NCBI RefSeq assembly: GCF_000968535.2
Contig: NC_016112.1
Location: forward strand, 3,782,001-3,846,000
Source of the DNA: Methylotuvimicrobium alcaliphilum 20Z
Lineage (GTDB): Bacteria; Pseudomonadota; Gammaproteobacteria; Methylococcales; Methylomonadaceae
Length of the DNA: 64,000 nucleotides
Reading direction: 5' to 3'
In this document: piece after piece, positions 52,594 through 63,697 of the stretch
How the letters are laid out: each line of letters starts with the position of its first letter
How positions within the stretch are numbered: the stretch's first letter is position 1
The notes under the pieces: model-generated
What the model saw: the letters and a program-made list of their open reading frames with translations, nothing else
The model's database searches: none
What the model was told of the DNA's origin: nothing
Position numbers and translations under genes: made by a program

Positions 52594-54138
52594 TTAAACA
52601 TCGCCTTTTTGCGGATGCCGGCGCTGATTAGGCGCTTGCAATTTATTGACCGCATTGATATAGGCTTTCGCTGAAGCGATGACGATGTCGGTATCGGCAC
52701 CCAAGCCATTGACGATGCGCCCTGCCTTATCGAGGCGTATCGTAACTTCCCCTTGCGAATCGGTGCCGTTGGTAATATTGTTGACCGAATACAATTCCAA
52801 AATGGCGTGTGTATTGACTAGACTTTCAATCGCTTTCAGACTGGCGTCGACCGCACCGCTACCGTTCGAACTGCCTGTCATTTCTTGATTATCGATGCGT
52901 AAAGTAACCCGCGCCGTCGGCACTTCTCCGGTTTCGGAGCAAACACTCAATGCGATCAATTTGATGTATTCATCTTCGGCGCTGACACTGACTTCGGAAA
53001 TCAGCGCCTGCAAATCTTCGTCGAAAATTTCGTGTTTTTTATCGGCTAATTGCTTGAAACGAAAAAATGCCTCGTTCAATTCTGCTTCCGAGGTGAACTC
53101 GAAACCGAGTTCGGTCATACGGGTCTTGAAAGCATTGCGGCCGGAATGTTTACCCAACACCATGCGGTTAGCGGCCCAACCGACATCTTCGGCGCGCATG
53201 ATTTCATAAGTCTCGCGGCTTTTCAGCACGCCGTCCTGATGAATGCCGGATTCATGCGCGAAGGCATTGGCTCCGACGATCGCTTTGTTCGGCTGCACAG
53301 GGAAACCGGTTATCGTCGAGATCAAACGCGAACAAGTCATGATTTCTGTCGTATCGAGCGTCGTGTCGCACGGAAAAACATCTTGGCGCGTTCTTACCGC
53401 CATCACGACCTCTTCCAACGCGGCGTTGCCGGCACGCTCGCCGAGTCCGTTGATCGTGCATTCGACCTGGCGTGCGCCGTTCATCACCGCGGCTAAAGAA
53501 TTAGCAACAGCTAAGCCCAAATCGTTGTGACAATGCACCGAGAAAATCGCTTTATCGGAATTCGGTATCCGTTGAATCAAGTTACCGATTGTCGCGCCGA
53601 ATTGATGAGGAACACTGTAACCGACCGTATCGGGTATGTTCAGCGTCGTCGCACCGGCATCGATGACCGCCTCCAATATCCGGCACAAAAAATCTTCTTC
53701 GGAGCGCCCCGCATCCTCGGGCGAAAATTCGACGTTATCGGTATATTGCAGTGCGCGTTTCACAGCTTTAACGGCCAACTCGATCACTTGTTCCGGCTGC
53801 ATCTGCAATTTCATTTGCATATGAATCGGCGAGGTTGCAATAAAGGTATGAATGCGCGAGCTTTCAGCGGCTTTCAGAGCCATACCCGCTTTATCGATGT
53901 CTTTTTCCAATGCCCGCGCTAAACCGCAAACGGTGCTGTTTTTGACCGCTTTCGCAACCGCTTCGACCGCTTCGAAATCGCCCGGACTCGCGGCAGGAAA
54001 CCCTGCTTCGATTACATCGACCTTCATTCTTTCCAGCGCTTTTGCAATTCGGACTTTTTCATCGCGCGTCATCGACGCCCCCGGACTCTGCTCGCCATCA
54101 CGCAAAGTCGTATCAAAAATAATTAATTTGTCTTTCAT
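52594..54138 (-). CDS. leuA: 2-isopropylmalate synthase
   Basis: 514 residues from ATG at 54138, which follows GGAG with 5-bp spacing. Catalytic TIM barrel: [39 protein letters not shown]; then [26 protein letters not shown] and the C-terminal LeuA regulatory domain ([25 protein letters not shown]). Commits 2-oxoisovalerate to leucine synthesis and is normally feedback-inhibited by leucine. A candidate leader peptide lies upstream. Confidence 0.95.
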   Translation of the reverse strand: MKDKLIIFDTTLRDGEQSPGASMTRDEKVRIAKALERMKVDVIEAGFPAASPGDFEAVEAVAKAVKNSTVCGLARALEKDIDKAGMALKAAESSRIHTFIATSPIHMQMKLQMQPEQVIELAVKAVKRALQYTDNVEFSPEDAGRSEEDFLCRILEAVIDAGATTLNIPDTVGYSVPHQFGATIGNLIQRIPNSDKAIFSVHCHNDLGLAVANSLAAVMNGARQVECTINGLGERAGNAALEEVVMAVRTRQDVFPCDTTLDTTEIMTCSRLISTITGFPVQPNKAIVGANAFAHESGIHQDGVLKSRETYEIMRAEDVGWAANRMVLGKHSGRNAFKTRMTELGFEFTSEAELNEAFFRFKQLADKKHEIFDEDLQALISEVSVSAEDEYIKLIALSVCSETGEVPTARVTLRIDNQEMTGSSNGSGAVDASLKAIESLVNTHAILELYSVNNITNGTDSQGEVTIRLDKAGRIVNGLGADTDIVIASAKAYINAVNKLQAPNQRRHPQKGDV

Positions 54139-54229
54139 GAGAACTCCGTTCATCAAGAAATTTGATGTTAAGAAAACTGAATTAGTAAGGATTATGTATT
54201 ACGGGGGAGGAGAATAAAGTATGTGCCCG

Positions 54230-54337
54230 CTAGGGCAGCAGCAGAAAAAGAAGAGTCGGTTTGAACGGCGCCGAAAAAGCAGCACCGAAAACGGTGCTTG
54301 TCGAATTGCTGGCGGTAATAGAGAAGTGAAATTTCAT
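54230..54337 (-). CDS. Candidate Leu-rich leader peptide of leuA
   Basis: A 35-codon frame, MKFHFSITASNSTSTVFGAA, FSAPFKPTLLFLLLP, ending CTT CTT TTT CTG CTG CTG CCC TAG. Five of the last seven codons are Leu. It lies 92 bp before the leuA start. A strong sigma70-like promoter ends 7 bp before its ATG, so the mRNA would be leaderless. A GCACCG-TTTT-CGGTGC hairpin with T5 lies inside the frame, before the Leu codons. Attenuation by leucine supply is an inference. Confidence 0.5.
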   Translation of the reverse strand: MKFHFSITASNSTSTVFGAAFSAPFKPTLLFLLLP

Positions 54338-54344
54338 GAGTTGG

Positions 54345-54373
54345 ACTATACGCGATTGTGTTTTTTGCCTCAA
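54345..54373 (-). promoter_or_regulatory. Sigma70-type promoter for leuA leader
   Basis: TTGAGG (54368-54373) and TATAGT (54345-54350) with a 17-bp spacer. Transcription would start at or within one or two bases of the leader ATG. The rest of 54378-54563 contains a diverged GGGGGGTCGGTGGCTCGATT repeat and no gene. Confidence 0.6.
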
Positions 54374-54563
54374 GAAATTTGTTAAGGATCGAGCATGAAA
54401 TAACTTCGACACTTCTGGAAGGGGGGTCGGTGGCTCGATTGACAGGTGTCGGCGGCAGGGCAGATTTTTGCTCCTGCAAAATCTGCATTCATGCCATCCT
54501 TGGCAATCAGTCACCGAATCGCCGCAAAGCCTATTACTTGTAGCAGTTATTTTGCGCATATTC

Positions 54564-55304
54564 CTAAGTCTTTCTATGAAGTCTGCGGCGACGCATGACC
54601 AAGGTAAAAACCGGTCCGGAAATCGCATACCCTAAAGACAACAAAAACAACATGGTTTGCGGCTGCGCCATCACAAATGCAACTCCCAACATCACGGCAA
54701 TCGCGACGACAAACGGCACCTTACCCTTCCAATCTATCCCTTTGAAACTGAAATAACGAAAATTACTAACCATCAGTAAGCCGGTTGCGATCGTCAAAAC
54801 TAAGGCGGCATATTTTAGCGTATCGATATCGTAATCGTATTCGATCGAAATCCAGATAAAGCCGGCCAATATCGCGGCGGCGGCGGGACTTGGCAAACCT
54901 TGGAAATAGCGTTTGTCGTCGGTTTCGACTTGCGCATTGAAACGTGCCAATCTCAATGCGCCGCCGGCCATGTGCACGAATGCCGCAAACAGGCCTAGCT
55001 TACCCAAGCTGGAAAAAGCCCAGAGGTACATTACCAAGGCCGGAGCCGCTCCGAACGAGATCATATCGGACAAGCTATCGTATTCGACGCCGAATTTGCT
55101 TTGCGTATTCGTCAAACGCGCTACGCGCCCGTCGAGTCCATCCAAAATCATGGCGGCAAAAATCGCCACGGCTGCGGTTTCGTATCGCCCGCCCATTGCC
55201 GATGTAATCGCGTAAAAACCGGCAAACAACGCGCCTGTCGTAAACAGATTGGGTAATAAATAAATACCGCGACGGCGGGGCGTGGAAGATTTTTCAAGCG
55301 TCAT
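54564..55304 (-). CDS. pssA: CDP-diacylglycerol-serine O-phosphatidyltransferase
   Basis: 246 residues, about 7 membrane segments. The CDP-alcohol phosphotransferase motif D-G-x2-A-R-x8-G-x3-D-x3-D is present as LDGLDGRVARLTNTQSKFGVEYDSLSD. The N-terminus has RGIYLLPNLFTTGALFAGFYAI, typical of the Bacillus-type PssA. It makes phosphatidylserine, precursor of phosphatidylethanolamine. Confidence 0.9.
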   Translation of the reverse strand: MTLEKSSTPRRRGIYLLPNLFTTGALFAGFYAITSAMGGRYETAAVAIFAAMILDGLDGRVARLTNTQSKFGVEYDSLSDMISFGAAPALVMYLWAFSSLGKLGLFAAFVHMAGGALRLARFNAQVETDDKRYFQGLPSPAAAAILAGFIWISIEYDYDIDTLKYAALVLTIATGLLMVSNFRYFSFKGIDWKGKVPFVVAIAVMLGVAFVMAQPQTMLFLLSLGYAISGPVFTLVMRRRRLHRKT

Positions 55305-55502
55305 AATTTTTCATCTACTGTTGCAACATTTGCAATAAAACAATGCCGCAGATTATACAATGAGCCGAAAAAGTACTCATGAATTAATAGCGACTTGGAA
55401 AACGGACCCGGAGGCGAATCAATCGTGCTACGTAACTGCTAAACGCATACTTTGATGCATATTTCGTTTAGGATTCGGTATAAATAACGTCCCTATTTAT
55501 CC

Positions 55503-55935
55503 TTCTCACGCTCTGCGTGGGAACGCCTAAGTACCGCTCCAGCGGTACGAGACGCTAGAGCGTCTCGGTCTTCATTCCCACGTTGAAGCGCTCGTCGTTA
55601 TACATAAGTCGTAAATACCCCATCTTAGCTAATGCGACTTCGATACCATTTATTGTTACCTAACGTACCCGACTTCGAAATCGCGATCAGAGGATCGCTC
55701 CCACAGAGCATCCGGCCCCCTTGTGGGAGCGACGCCTTCGTCGCGACTATCGAAGCCACTGACGTTTAATATCCGCAATCTTATCAAACAACACAGCCGC
55801 GTAGGGTACGCTGTGCGTACCATGGTAACCCCGCGATAGTCATATGCCAACCGAACCGCCAGGACACGGCTTTGGTACGCGCAGCGTACCCTACAATTTA
55901 TGTATAACGGCGAGCGCTGAAGCGTGGGAATGATA
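55503..55935. repeat. Mixed repeats between pssA and ilvC
   Basis: A CACGCTCTGCGTGGGAACG repeat without a MITE at its ACGCTCTGCGT site (55508), a GATCGCTCCCACAGAGC ... TGTGGGAGCGACG pair, and the GTAGGGTACGCTGTGCGTAC hairpin also found in the 320-bp array (55799-55910). No gene was seen in 55305-55976. Confidence 0.75.
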
Positions 55936-55976
55936 GGGGGATGTGAATAATTACTACTATGATGCCTATTTCGTTT

Positions 55977-56351
55977 ATACCCGTTGTAGATCAAAATTCG
56001 GTGCCTGGGTGTCCGCCAAAGGACGCCGTGAACCCAGCACCTAAATTCCATAGGTCTTTGGCAATGATTCAAAATCATGGCTTAATTTAGGTGCTGGGTA
56101 AATACGTCCATGTAGGCTCTATGCCAGCTCCATGCTGGCAAAGCCTTTGTGAGCGCCATGGATGGCGCGAATGTCGATTTTGCATACGCCACGGATGGCG
56201 TGTATTAGGGCAATGCAGGGCAGAAAAATGCTCCTGCATTTTCTGCATTCATTACATCCATGTAACTCAGCAATTGCCGAGGAGCGAAAATCGACCGGAC
56301 ACCCAGGCGCCTCCTCTGACACTGTCGAAATTTGAAGTGCGAAAGGCATAA
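55977..56351. repeat. 375-bp TA-flanked element with nested hairpin element
   Basis: Ends TATACCCGTTGTAGATC and (complement) TATGCCTTTCGCACTTC. The 66-bp hairpin at 56033-56098 sits in GGACGCCG-TGAA ... TAAATACGTCC, the same site that is empty in the copies at 37971 and 46029. The right part has ~200 bp of extra inverted sequence (GGAGCATTTTTCTGCCC and relatives). Confidence 0.82.
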
Positions 56352-56443
56352 CGTCAAAGTCATTTAAGGGACAAACATTAAATAAGTACGCTACTGGACA
56401 AAAGAGCGCGTCAGTTACACGAAAACATGGCCCCGCGAAGTCT

Positions 56444-56481
56444 AAAAAAATGCGAGTGCGACATTTTTGCCGCTCTCGCAT
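56444..56481 (-). terminator. Rho-independent terminator of ilvBHC
   Basis: In the ilvC direction: ATGCGAG ... CTCGCAT with an inner GCG/CGC stem, followed by seven T. It lies ~20 bp after the ilvC stop. Confidence 0.85.
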
Positions 56482-56501
56482 ACCTCGCAAACGCTATCCG
56501 A

Positions 56502-57536
<1,035 letters not shown>

Positions 57537-57561
57537 TTATGAATAATGTTTGCTTTGAATT

Positions 57562-58053
57562 CTAGAGATGCAGTCCTTTTTCGCCCCGGCATATTCCGGT
57601 AGCGCCCGATCGGACTACTTCGATGATAGCCGTTTCATCGATGGACTTGACGAAGGCATCCAGCTTATCCGATGTTCCGGTCATTTCGATCACGAAAGTC
57701 ATCGGTGTTACATCGATTATTCGGCCGCGAAAAATATCGGCGATACGTTTGATTTCGGCGCGCGAAGCTTCGCTGGTTTTGACTTTGACCATCATCAATT
57801 CGCGTTCGATATGCGCCGATTCCGCCAAATCGATTAGCTTTACGACATCGACCAACTTATTGAGCTGCTTTGTGATTTGCTCGATGATATCATCATTGCC
57901 TCGCGTAACCAGAGTCATGCGCGACAGACTCGAGTCTTCGGTCGGCGCAACGGTCAACGATTCGATGTTGTAGCCGCGCGCCGAAAAAAGCCCGGCGACT
58001 CTCGATAATGCACCGGCTTCGTTTTCAATTAAAATTGAGATTATATGCCTCAT
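57562..58053 (-). CDS. ilvH: Acetolactate synthase small (regulatory) subunit
   Basis: 163 residues. N-terminal ACT domain ([38 protein letters not shown]) and C-terminal ACT-like half (VKTSEASRAEIKRIADIFRG). It binds valine for feedback control of the catalytic subunit. The start overlaps the ilvB stop by one base. Confidence 0.93.
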   Translation of the reverse strand: MRHIISILIENEAGALSRVAGLFSARGYNIESLTVAPTEDSSLSRMTLVTRGNDDIIEQITKQLNKLVDVVKLIDLAESAHIERELMMVKVKTSEASRAEIKRIADIFRGRIIDVTPMTFVIEMTGTSDKLDAFVKSIDETAIIEVVRSGATGICRGEKGLHL

Positions 58054-59834
58054 TATGCCAACTCCCTGTCCGTCGGTGTACCTGGGGCAACCCGCAATTT
58101 CATATCGTGATGTCCCTTACCGGACTCTATCATTGGATACACGTTTTCTGTACGGTCGGTAATGATGTCCATAAATACGGTTCTATCTTTCATCGCGAAC
58201 GCCTCTTCCAGAGCGGAACGCAAATCGGCCTTGTTCTCGACAAGCATGCCTACATGACCGTAAGCCTCGGCCAGTTTGACGAAGTCGGGCAAGGTATCCA
58301 TATACGAATTCGAATAGCGGCTTTCATAGGAGAACTCCTGCCATTGCCGCACCATACCCATGTAGCGATTATTCAAATTAATGATCTTGACCGGCGTTTT
58401 ATACTGCAGCGCAGTCGACAGCTCTTGTATGCACATTTGAATACTGGCTTCACCGGTCACGCAAGCGACATCCGCTTCCGGAAACGCCAATTTAACGCCG
58501 ATCGCAGCCGGTAATCCGAAGCCCATCGTACCCAATCCGCCCGAATTGATCCAGCGACGAGGCTTATCGAAATGATAGTACTGGGCTGCATACATTTGGT
58601 GCTGACCGACATCCGAAGTAATGTAAGCATCGCCTTTCGTTACTTCGTAAAGCTGCTCGATAACATATTGCGGCTTGATCAACGGACTTTCACGGTCATA
58701 TTCCAAGCATTGCACCGAACGCCATTTGTCGATTTGCTCCCACCATGCCGCCAAGGCTTTTTTGGATGGCTGCTTTTTGCTCTCTTTGATCTGCTCGATC
58801 ATTTGCGTCAGAACGGGTTTGACTTGTCCAACGATCGGTATATCGACTTTGACGGTTTTCGATATCGATGCCGGATCTACGTCGATATGAATAATTTTGG
58901 CGTAAGGACAAAATTCAGCCAATTTGCCGGTGACCCGGTCATCGAAACGTGCGCCGACGGCAAGAATCACATCGCTTTCATGCATGCCCATATTCGCCTC
59001 ATAGGTGCCATGCATACCCAACATCCCGATGAATTGCTTATCGGTGGCAGGATAGGCACCTAAGCCCATTAACGTATTGGTAATCGGGTAACCCAGCGTT
59101 CGAGTCAATTCGATCAATTCCCGACTTGCTTCGCCGAGGATCACTCCGCCACCCGAATAAATCATCGGACGCTGAGCGGACAAGAGCAGCTCGACAGCTT
59201 TCTTGATCTGGCCTTTATGCCCTTCGATAGCCGGGTTGTAAGAACGCATAATGACTTTACGCGGATACTTATAAGGCACTTTGATATTAGGGTCGGTAAT
59301 GTCTTTCGGCACATCGACGACAACAGGACCGGGACGCCCGGTCGATGCGACATAAAAGGCTTTTTTTATGGTTTCGGCTAGCTTAGTGACGTCTTTGACC
59401 AAAAAATTGTGCTTGACGCACGGACGACTAATTCCCACCATGTCGACTTCTTGAAACGCATCGCTACCGATGACCGGCGACGGCACCTGCCCTGAAATTA
59501 CCACCATTGGAATCGAATCCATGTAAGCGGTCGCAATACCGGTTACCGCGTTTGTAGCCCCCGGACCGGAAGTCACTAAAACGACGCCTGCTTTTCCGGT
59601 CGCTCGCGCGTAGGCATCAGCGGCATGAGTGGCGCCTTGTTCATGGCGCACCAGAATATGCTTAACGTCGTCTTGTTGAAAAATAGCGTCGTAGATATGC
59701 AGCACTGCTCCGCCGGGATAGCCGAATATATACTCCACTCCTTCGTCTTTGAGACTTTGAACCAAAATTTGTGCGCCGTTTAGCTCCACACTATTACCCT
59801 CTGCATTAACTATCAGGTGATCAATAAAACCCAT
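58053..59834 (-). CDS. ilvB: Acetolactate synthase large (catalytic) subunit
   Basis: 593 residues. ThDP-binding Glu region [36 protein letters not shown], the FAD-region motif [14 protein letters not shown], and [19 protein letters not shown]. The ThDP/Mg2+ motif reads [15 protein letters not shown], with GEAS where GDGS or GEGS is more usual. Condenses two pyruvates (or pyruvate and 2-oxobutyrate). Start at 59834 ([20 protein letters not shown]) includes a short non-conserved N-terminus. Confidence 0.93.
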   Translation of the reverse strand: MGFIDHLIVNAEGNSVELNGAQILVQSLKDEGVEYIFGYPGGAVLHIYDAIFQQDDVKHILVRHEQGATHAADAYARATGKAGVVLVTSGPGATNAVTGIATAYMDSIPMVVISGQVPSPVIGSDAFQEVDMVGISRPCVKHNFLVKDVTKLAETIKKAFYVASTGRPGPVVVDVPKDITDPNIKVPYKYPRKVIMRSYNPAIEGHKGQIKKAVELLLSAQRPMIYSGGGVILGEASRELIELTRTLGYPITNTLMGLGAYPATDKQFIGMLGMHGTYEANMGMHESDVILAVGARFDDRVTGKLAEFCPYAKIIHIDVDPASISKTVKVDIPIVGQVKPVLTQMIEQIKESKKQPSKKALAAWWEQIDKWRSVQCLEYDRESPLIKPQYVIEQLYEVTKGDAYITSDVGQHQMYAAQYYHFDKPRRWINSGGLGTMGFGLPAAIGVKLAFPEADVACVTGEASIQMCIQELSTALQYKTPVKIINLNNRYMGMVRQWQEFSYESRYSNSYMDTLPDFVKLAEAYGHVGMLVENKADLRSALEEAFAMKDRTVFMDIITDRTENVYPMIESGKGHHDMKLRVAPGTPTDRELA

Positions 59835-59877
59835 TCGTGACTGAATCGCTTGGTTTTATTTTAAAAAAAGGTTAGAT

Positions 59878-59906
59878 AAACTACTGGTTTTGCACTTGTT
59901 CGTCAA
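59878..59906 (-). promoter_or_regulatory. Candidate promoter of ilvBHC
   Basis: TTGACG (59901-59906) and TAGTTT (59878-59883) with a 17-bp spacer, ~45 bp before the ilvB start. No leader peptide rich in branched-chain residues was found. No gene was seen in 59907-60076. Confidence 0.4.
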
Positions 59907-60076
59907 GACAAATCAAGACTTTGATGACATGAGCAGCATCGCTAAACATGACATAATCAATGGGTTATAAAGCGCGTAATTCATGGATCGAATTCAACAG
60001 CACATAACCCATAACATTGAGTACCTACCGGTATTGCTCACACCCCGCTCCACCAGCACTACCGAAACCGACTTAC

Positions 60077-60342
60077 TATACCCGTAGATCAAAATTCGGC
60101 ACCGGGGTGTCCCGCCAAAGGACCCAGCCCCTAAATTAGTAAGACTATTAACCATGACCGATGGGCTATGGAATTTAGGGGCTGGGTGAATACATCCCTG
60201 TAGGCTCTATGCCAGCTCCATGCTGGCAAAGCCTTTGCGAGCGCCATGGATGGCGTGAATGTCGATTTTGCAGGAGCAAAAATCGACCTAGCACCCCGGT
60301 GCCTTCTCAGGCACTGCCGAAATTTGAAGTGTGAAAGGTATA
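60077..60342. repeat. 266-bp TA-flanked element with nested hairpin element
   Basis: Ends TATACCCGTAGATC and (complement) TATACCTTTCACACTTC. The 64-bp hairpin at 60123-60186 (CCCAGCCCCTAAATTAG ... AATTTAGGGGCTGGG) follows AAAGGA directly; nine bases of the usual host are missing on its left. The same junctions occur in the copy at 62157, so that pair shares an ancestor. Confidence 0.82.
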
Positions 60343-60371
60343 AAACTCTCTGTCCAATTTAAATAAAGCCA

Positions 60372-61226
60372 ATGAACGCCGCCGAAAAATTACGTCTGTT
60401 ACTCGCCCGCCCCGGAATTATCGTGATGCCGGGCTGTCATGATGCATTATCTGCAAAACTATGCGAAAAAGCCGGCTTCAGCACGGCTTTTATGAGCGGT
60501 TTTGCGGTTTCGGCCGACCGCCTCGGCCTGCCGGATACGGGCCTGATTACTTATGCCGAATTGCTCGATCAGGGGCGTAATATTTGCAATGCCGTGTCGA
60601 TTCCTATCTGGGGCGACGGCGATACCGGTTTCGGAAACGCGCTCAACATCAAGAGAACCGTACAAGGTTATGCTCAAGCCGGTTTTGCCTGCATCATGCT
60701 GGAAGATCAAATCGCTCCCAAACGCTGCGGACATACCCGAGGTAAATCGGTTGTCGGGCGCGACGAAGCCGCGATGCGGATACAAGCGGCCGTCGACGCC
60801 CGTAACGAAGGCGCCGATATATTGATCATGGCACGAACCGACGCCCGAGCCACTCATGACTTGGACGAAGCGATCCTGCGCGCAAATCTGTTTCACGAAA
60901 TCGGTGCCGACATCAATTTTCTGGAAGCACCGGAAAGCGAACAAGAAATGCTCCGTTATTGTACCGAAGTACCGGGATATAAAGTCGCTAATTTGATCGA
61001 AAGCGGCAAAACACCGTTACTGCCCCACGAGCAACTCGAAGCGATGGGCTATAAAATTGCCGTTTATCCATTGACGCTGCTCAATGCTTCAATTGTCGCG
61101 ATGCAAAACGCGCTACATGGACTCAAAACCGGCCAAAACACACCGAAAACACTGAGCTTCAAGGAATTGACCGAAATCGTCGGTTTCGAGGACTACTACC
61201 GTGAAGAAAAGCGTTATCGCTTTTAG
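60372..61226 (+). CDS. Isocitrate lyase/PEP mutase superfamily enzyme
   Basis: 284 residues: PGIIVMPGCHDALSAKLCEKAGFSTAFMSGFAVSA, WGDGDTGFGNALNIKRTVQGY (Mg2+ Asp), MLEDQIAPKRCGHTRGKSVVGRDE (catalytic Cys in KRCGH), ILIMARTDARATHDLDEAI. KRCGH indicates C-C lyase chemistry (methylisocitrate lyase or oxaloacetate decarboxylase type) rather than a phosphonate mutase. No prpC/prpD neighbours are visible, so the substrate is undetermined. The stop overlaps the convergent DUF2797 gene by 4 bp. Confidence 0.8.
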   Translation: MNAAEKLRLLLARPGIIVMPGCHDALSAKLCEKAGFSTAFMSGFAVSADRLGLPDTGLITYAELLDQGRNICNAVSIPIWGDGDTGFGNALNIKRTVQGYAQAGFACIMLEDQIAPKRCGHTRGKSVVGRDEAAMRIQAAVDARNEGADILIMARTDARATHDLDEAILRANLFHEIGADINFLEAPESEQEMLRYCTEVPGYKVANLIESGKTPLLPHEQLEAMGYKIAVYPLTLLNASIVAMQNALHGLKTGQNTPKTLSFKELTEIVGFEDYYREEKRYRF

Positions 61227-62041
61227 CCTGCCTGAAATTCGATCTGATAACCTGAAAATTTTCGAACATTGATGACGCCGGTATCGAATAACAAATATTG
61301 ACCTTTTATCCCTTCCAAAACCCCTCCGACCTCGGCTTGCTTATCGAAATTAAAAGATTTTACTTTAGCCGGATAACGCTGGACAGGATAAACGATATCG
61401 ACCGACTCGGCATTCGGTAGATATTCGATCGCACTATCGCCAAAGCGCACGGTAATATCAGCCAACTCTTCCCGACACAATGCCAAAAGCTCATCGCGCT
61501 TAGCGCATAAATCAGCCGGCGTTGTATTGTTTTTGAGCATTTGCTGCCAACTGGTTTTATCGCTGACATATCGTCCAATTGCGACTTCGACCAATCCTGA
61601 CACATAGCGCGAGGCCACTTTCATAATTGGCAATGCCTGTATAGCGCCTTGATCGATCCACCGTGTCGGAATCTGCGTTTGCCGTGTAATTCCGACTTTA
61701 ATACCGGAAGCATTGGCCAAATAAACATAATGCGGCTGAAAACAAAATGTTTCACCCCACTCCGGTTCGCGGCAGGTACCTTGATGATAGTGACATTTTT
61801 CCGGCTTTAAAATACACATATCGCATTGCGCGAGCGACGCGAAACAAGGATAACAATAACCTTGGCTAAAACTTTTTTTGGTGTCCCGCCCGCAATGAAC
61901 GCAAGCAATCTTACCGGTAAAGCGCATCGTTACCGAGCGACCGATAAACTGATTCAGATCTATGCCATCCTCGCCTAAAGCTAATCGATAATTAACCGAC
62001 TCGCCTAACTCCGCTTGCATTTTCGTTAAAAAACCTAACAC
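61223..62041 (-). CDS. DUF2797-family protein
   Basis: 272 residues from a GTG at 62041. It has four paired cysteines (CVHCGRDTKKSFSQGYCYPCFASLAQCDMCILKPEKCHYHQGTC), a likely zinc site, then PHYVYLANASGIKVGITRQTQIPTRWIDQGA, a GIY-YIG-like segment (YVYLA...KVGITR). Typical DUF2797 organisation. Function unknown; nucleic-acid binding or nuclease activity is possible from the GIY-YIG resemblance. Confidence 0.83.
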   Translation of the reverse strand: MLGFLTKMQAELGESVNYRLALGEDGIDLNQFIGRSVTMRFTGKIACVHCGRDTKKSFSQGYCYPCFASLAQCDMCILKPEKCHYHQGTCREPEWGETFCFQPHYVYLANASGIKVGITRQTQIPTRWIDQGAIQALPIMKVASRYVSGLVEVAIGRYVSDKTSWQQMLKNNTTPADLCAKRDELLALCREELADITVRFGDSAIEYLPNAESVDIVYPVQRYPAKVKSFNFDKQAEVGGVLEGIKGQYLLFDTGVINVRKFSGYQIEFQAG

Positions 62042-62094
62042 TAATTATTCCCCCGACATTTGAGTCGCTTCAAATAGAGCTGATAACTTCGCGC

Positions 62095-62373
62095 GGAGCG
62101 GGTTATTTAACCCGCTCAAAACGTTTCGATTTGCTTTAGCCTCGCTCAACACATTTATACCCATCGCACTTCAAATTTCGGCATTGACGCATGGAGGCGC
62201 CGGGGTGTTCGGCAAAGGCTTTGACAGCATGGAGCCGGCATAGAGCCTACAGGGATGTATTCACCCAGCCCCTAAATTCCATAGCCCATCGGTCATGGTT
62301 AATAGTCTTACTAATTTAGGGGCTGGGTCCTTTGACGGACACCCCGGCGCCGAAATTTGACCAGCAAAGGGTA
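62095..62373. repeat. Half double-palindrome repeat and a TA-flanked element with nested hairpin
   Basis: 62095-62152 carries AGCGGGTTATTTAACCCGCT and AACGTTTCG only. From ~62157 a TA-flanked element starts TATACCCATCGCACTTC. It contains the 64-bp hairpin at 62264-62327 after TTCA and ends GAAATTTGACCAGCAAAGGG TATA. It is in inverse orientation to the copy at 60077. Confidence 0.8.
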
Positions 62374-62389
62374 TAAAACCTCGCCCTTC

Positions 62390-62869
62390 TCAATCCAAAA
62401 ACGTCGATATATCTTTTTTTGGAGAACGCAAATAACCATCGGTATTATTCTCAACCCAGCGTTCGTCGCCATTTTGCAGTCGCTCTTTTTTCCAGAACGG
62501 CGCTTTATTTTTTAGCGCCTCCATGATCTGACGACCCGCGTCGAAAGCATCGCCCCGATGCGAAGCCCAAACCGCGACCAACACAATCGGTTCATTCGGT
62601 TTAATCTCGCCAACTCGATGCACGACTAAGGCATCCAGCAAATGCCAATCGCATATCGCTTGCTTTACGATATCATCCAATTGCTTTTCGGTCATGCCCG
62701 GATAGTGCTCTAAAACCATACCGGTTACCGAATCGCCCTCGTTAAAATCCCGCATCGTCCCAACGAACACGTTAGTCGCTCCAAACTTACCCGTCCAATG
62801 CTTCGCCGAATCTTGGTACACTACAACCTCATGCCACGGATCGAATAAATCGGCACTAATTTTGATCAT
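62390..62869 (-). CDS. moaE: Molybdopterin synthase catalytic subunit
   Basis: 159 residues: GATNVFVGTMRDFNEGDSVTGMVLEHYPGMTEKQL, HRVGEIKPNEPIVLVAVWASHRGDAFDAGRQIMEALKNKAPFWKKE. These are the family motifs, including the Lys pair near KAPFWKKE. It transfers sulfur from MoaD thiocarboxylate to precursor Z. Downstream of moaD by 6 bp. Confidence 0.93.
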   Translation of the reverse strand: MIKISADLFDPWHEVVVYQDSAKHWTGKFGATNVFVGTMRDFNEGDSVTGMVLEHYPGMTEKQLDDIVKQAICDWHLLDALVVHRVGEIKPNEPIVLVAVWASHRGDAFDAGRQIMEALKNKAPFWKKERLQNGDERWVENNTDGYLRSPKKDISTFLD

Positions 62870-62875
62870 ATCGTC

Positions 62876-63115
62876 TCAGCCTCCCGTAACCGGCGGAAAA
62901 AAAGCCACTTCATCGCCGTTTTGAACCGAATGCTCAATACCGACATATTCCATGTTTACCGCGGCCAATATATTGTCCGGCATCGACCGGTTAGCATTGG
63001 CCATCGCCCAAATTTCCGCTACCGTCACTTTACCGCTCACATCAACCAGATCACCGGAGCGGCCGACACTGTCCTTCAAACTGGCAAAATAACGAACTTT
63101 AACTGACATAATCAT
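62876..63115 (-). CDS. moaD: Molybdopterin synthase sulfur carrier subunit
   Basis: 79 residues ending VAFFPPVTGG, the Gly-Gly tail that is adenylated and thiocarboxylated. VKVRYFASLKDSVGRSG is the ubiquitin-like start. An in-frame ATG two codons in (63109) may be the real start. Divergent from moaC, so the shared 66-bp gap must hold both promoters. Confidence 0.92.
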   Translation of the reverse strand: MIMSVKVRYFASLKDSVGRSGDLVDVSGKVTVAEIWAMANANRSMPDNILAAVNMEYVGIEHSVQNGDEVAFFPPVTGG

Positions 63116-63181
63116 TCACGCTACACTGAAAAGATAAGATAATGAAGGCACATAACCATTTAATCATCTCATTTAAACTCT

Positions 63182-63658
63182 ATGACCCAATTGACCCATT
63201 TTAACCAATCCGGCGAAGCCCACATGGTCGATGTCGGCAATAAGGATATAACCGAAAGAGTCGCTATCGCCGAAGGCTATATTGAAATGAACCCGACGAC
63301 ACTAACACTCATCGAGCAAGGGACACATAAAAAAGGCGATGTACTAGGCATTGCCAGGATCGCGGGCATCATGGCCAGCAAAAAGACTGCCGACCTTGTA
63401 CCATTATGCCATCCGTTGCCTATTTCGCACGTCGAAGTCAACCTTGAAATCGAAAATGACACCAGTCGAGTGTATTGCCGAACCACCGTTAAAACCCGAG
63501 GACAAACCGGGGTCGAAATGGAAGCATTGACCGCTACCCAAGTCTCGTTACTGACTGTTTACGACATGTGCAAGGCGGTGGACCGGGGCATGACCATTCA
63601 AGGCGTACGGCTACTCAAAAAATCCGGCGGCAAGTCAGGCGATTGGCTACGCCCTTGA
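63182..63658 (+). CDS. moaC: Cyclic pyranopterin monophosphate synthase
   Basis: 158 residues: [84 protein letters not shown]. All MoaC active-site segments are present. Second enzymatic step of molybdenum cofactor synthesis. Followed 39 bp later by a tungstate/molybdate-type permease gene, a functionally related neighbour. Confidence 0.95.
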   Translation: MTQLTHFNQSGEAHMVDVGNKDITERVAIAEGYIEMNPTTLTLIEQGTHKKGDVLGIARIAGIMASKKTADLVPLCHPLPISHVEVNLEIENDTSRVYCRTTVKTRGQTGVEMEALTATQVSLLTVYDMCKAVDRGMTIQGVRLLKKSGGKSGDWLRP

Positions 63659-63697
63659 TAATACAGCCCAACCCTACAGTCGCCATCTCATTTTTAA

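Noticed and set aside
54230-54628. 132-codon reverse frame covering the leuA leader
   Set aside because: Only the last 35 codons have a plausible start and context; the upstream part passes through a repeat and the promoter.
59941-60060. Branched-chain leader peptide for ilvBHC
   Set aside because: Short frames on the ilv strand here lack runs of Ile, Leu or Val codons and no terminator/antiterminator pair was found.
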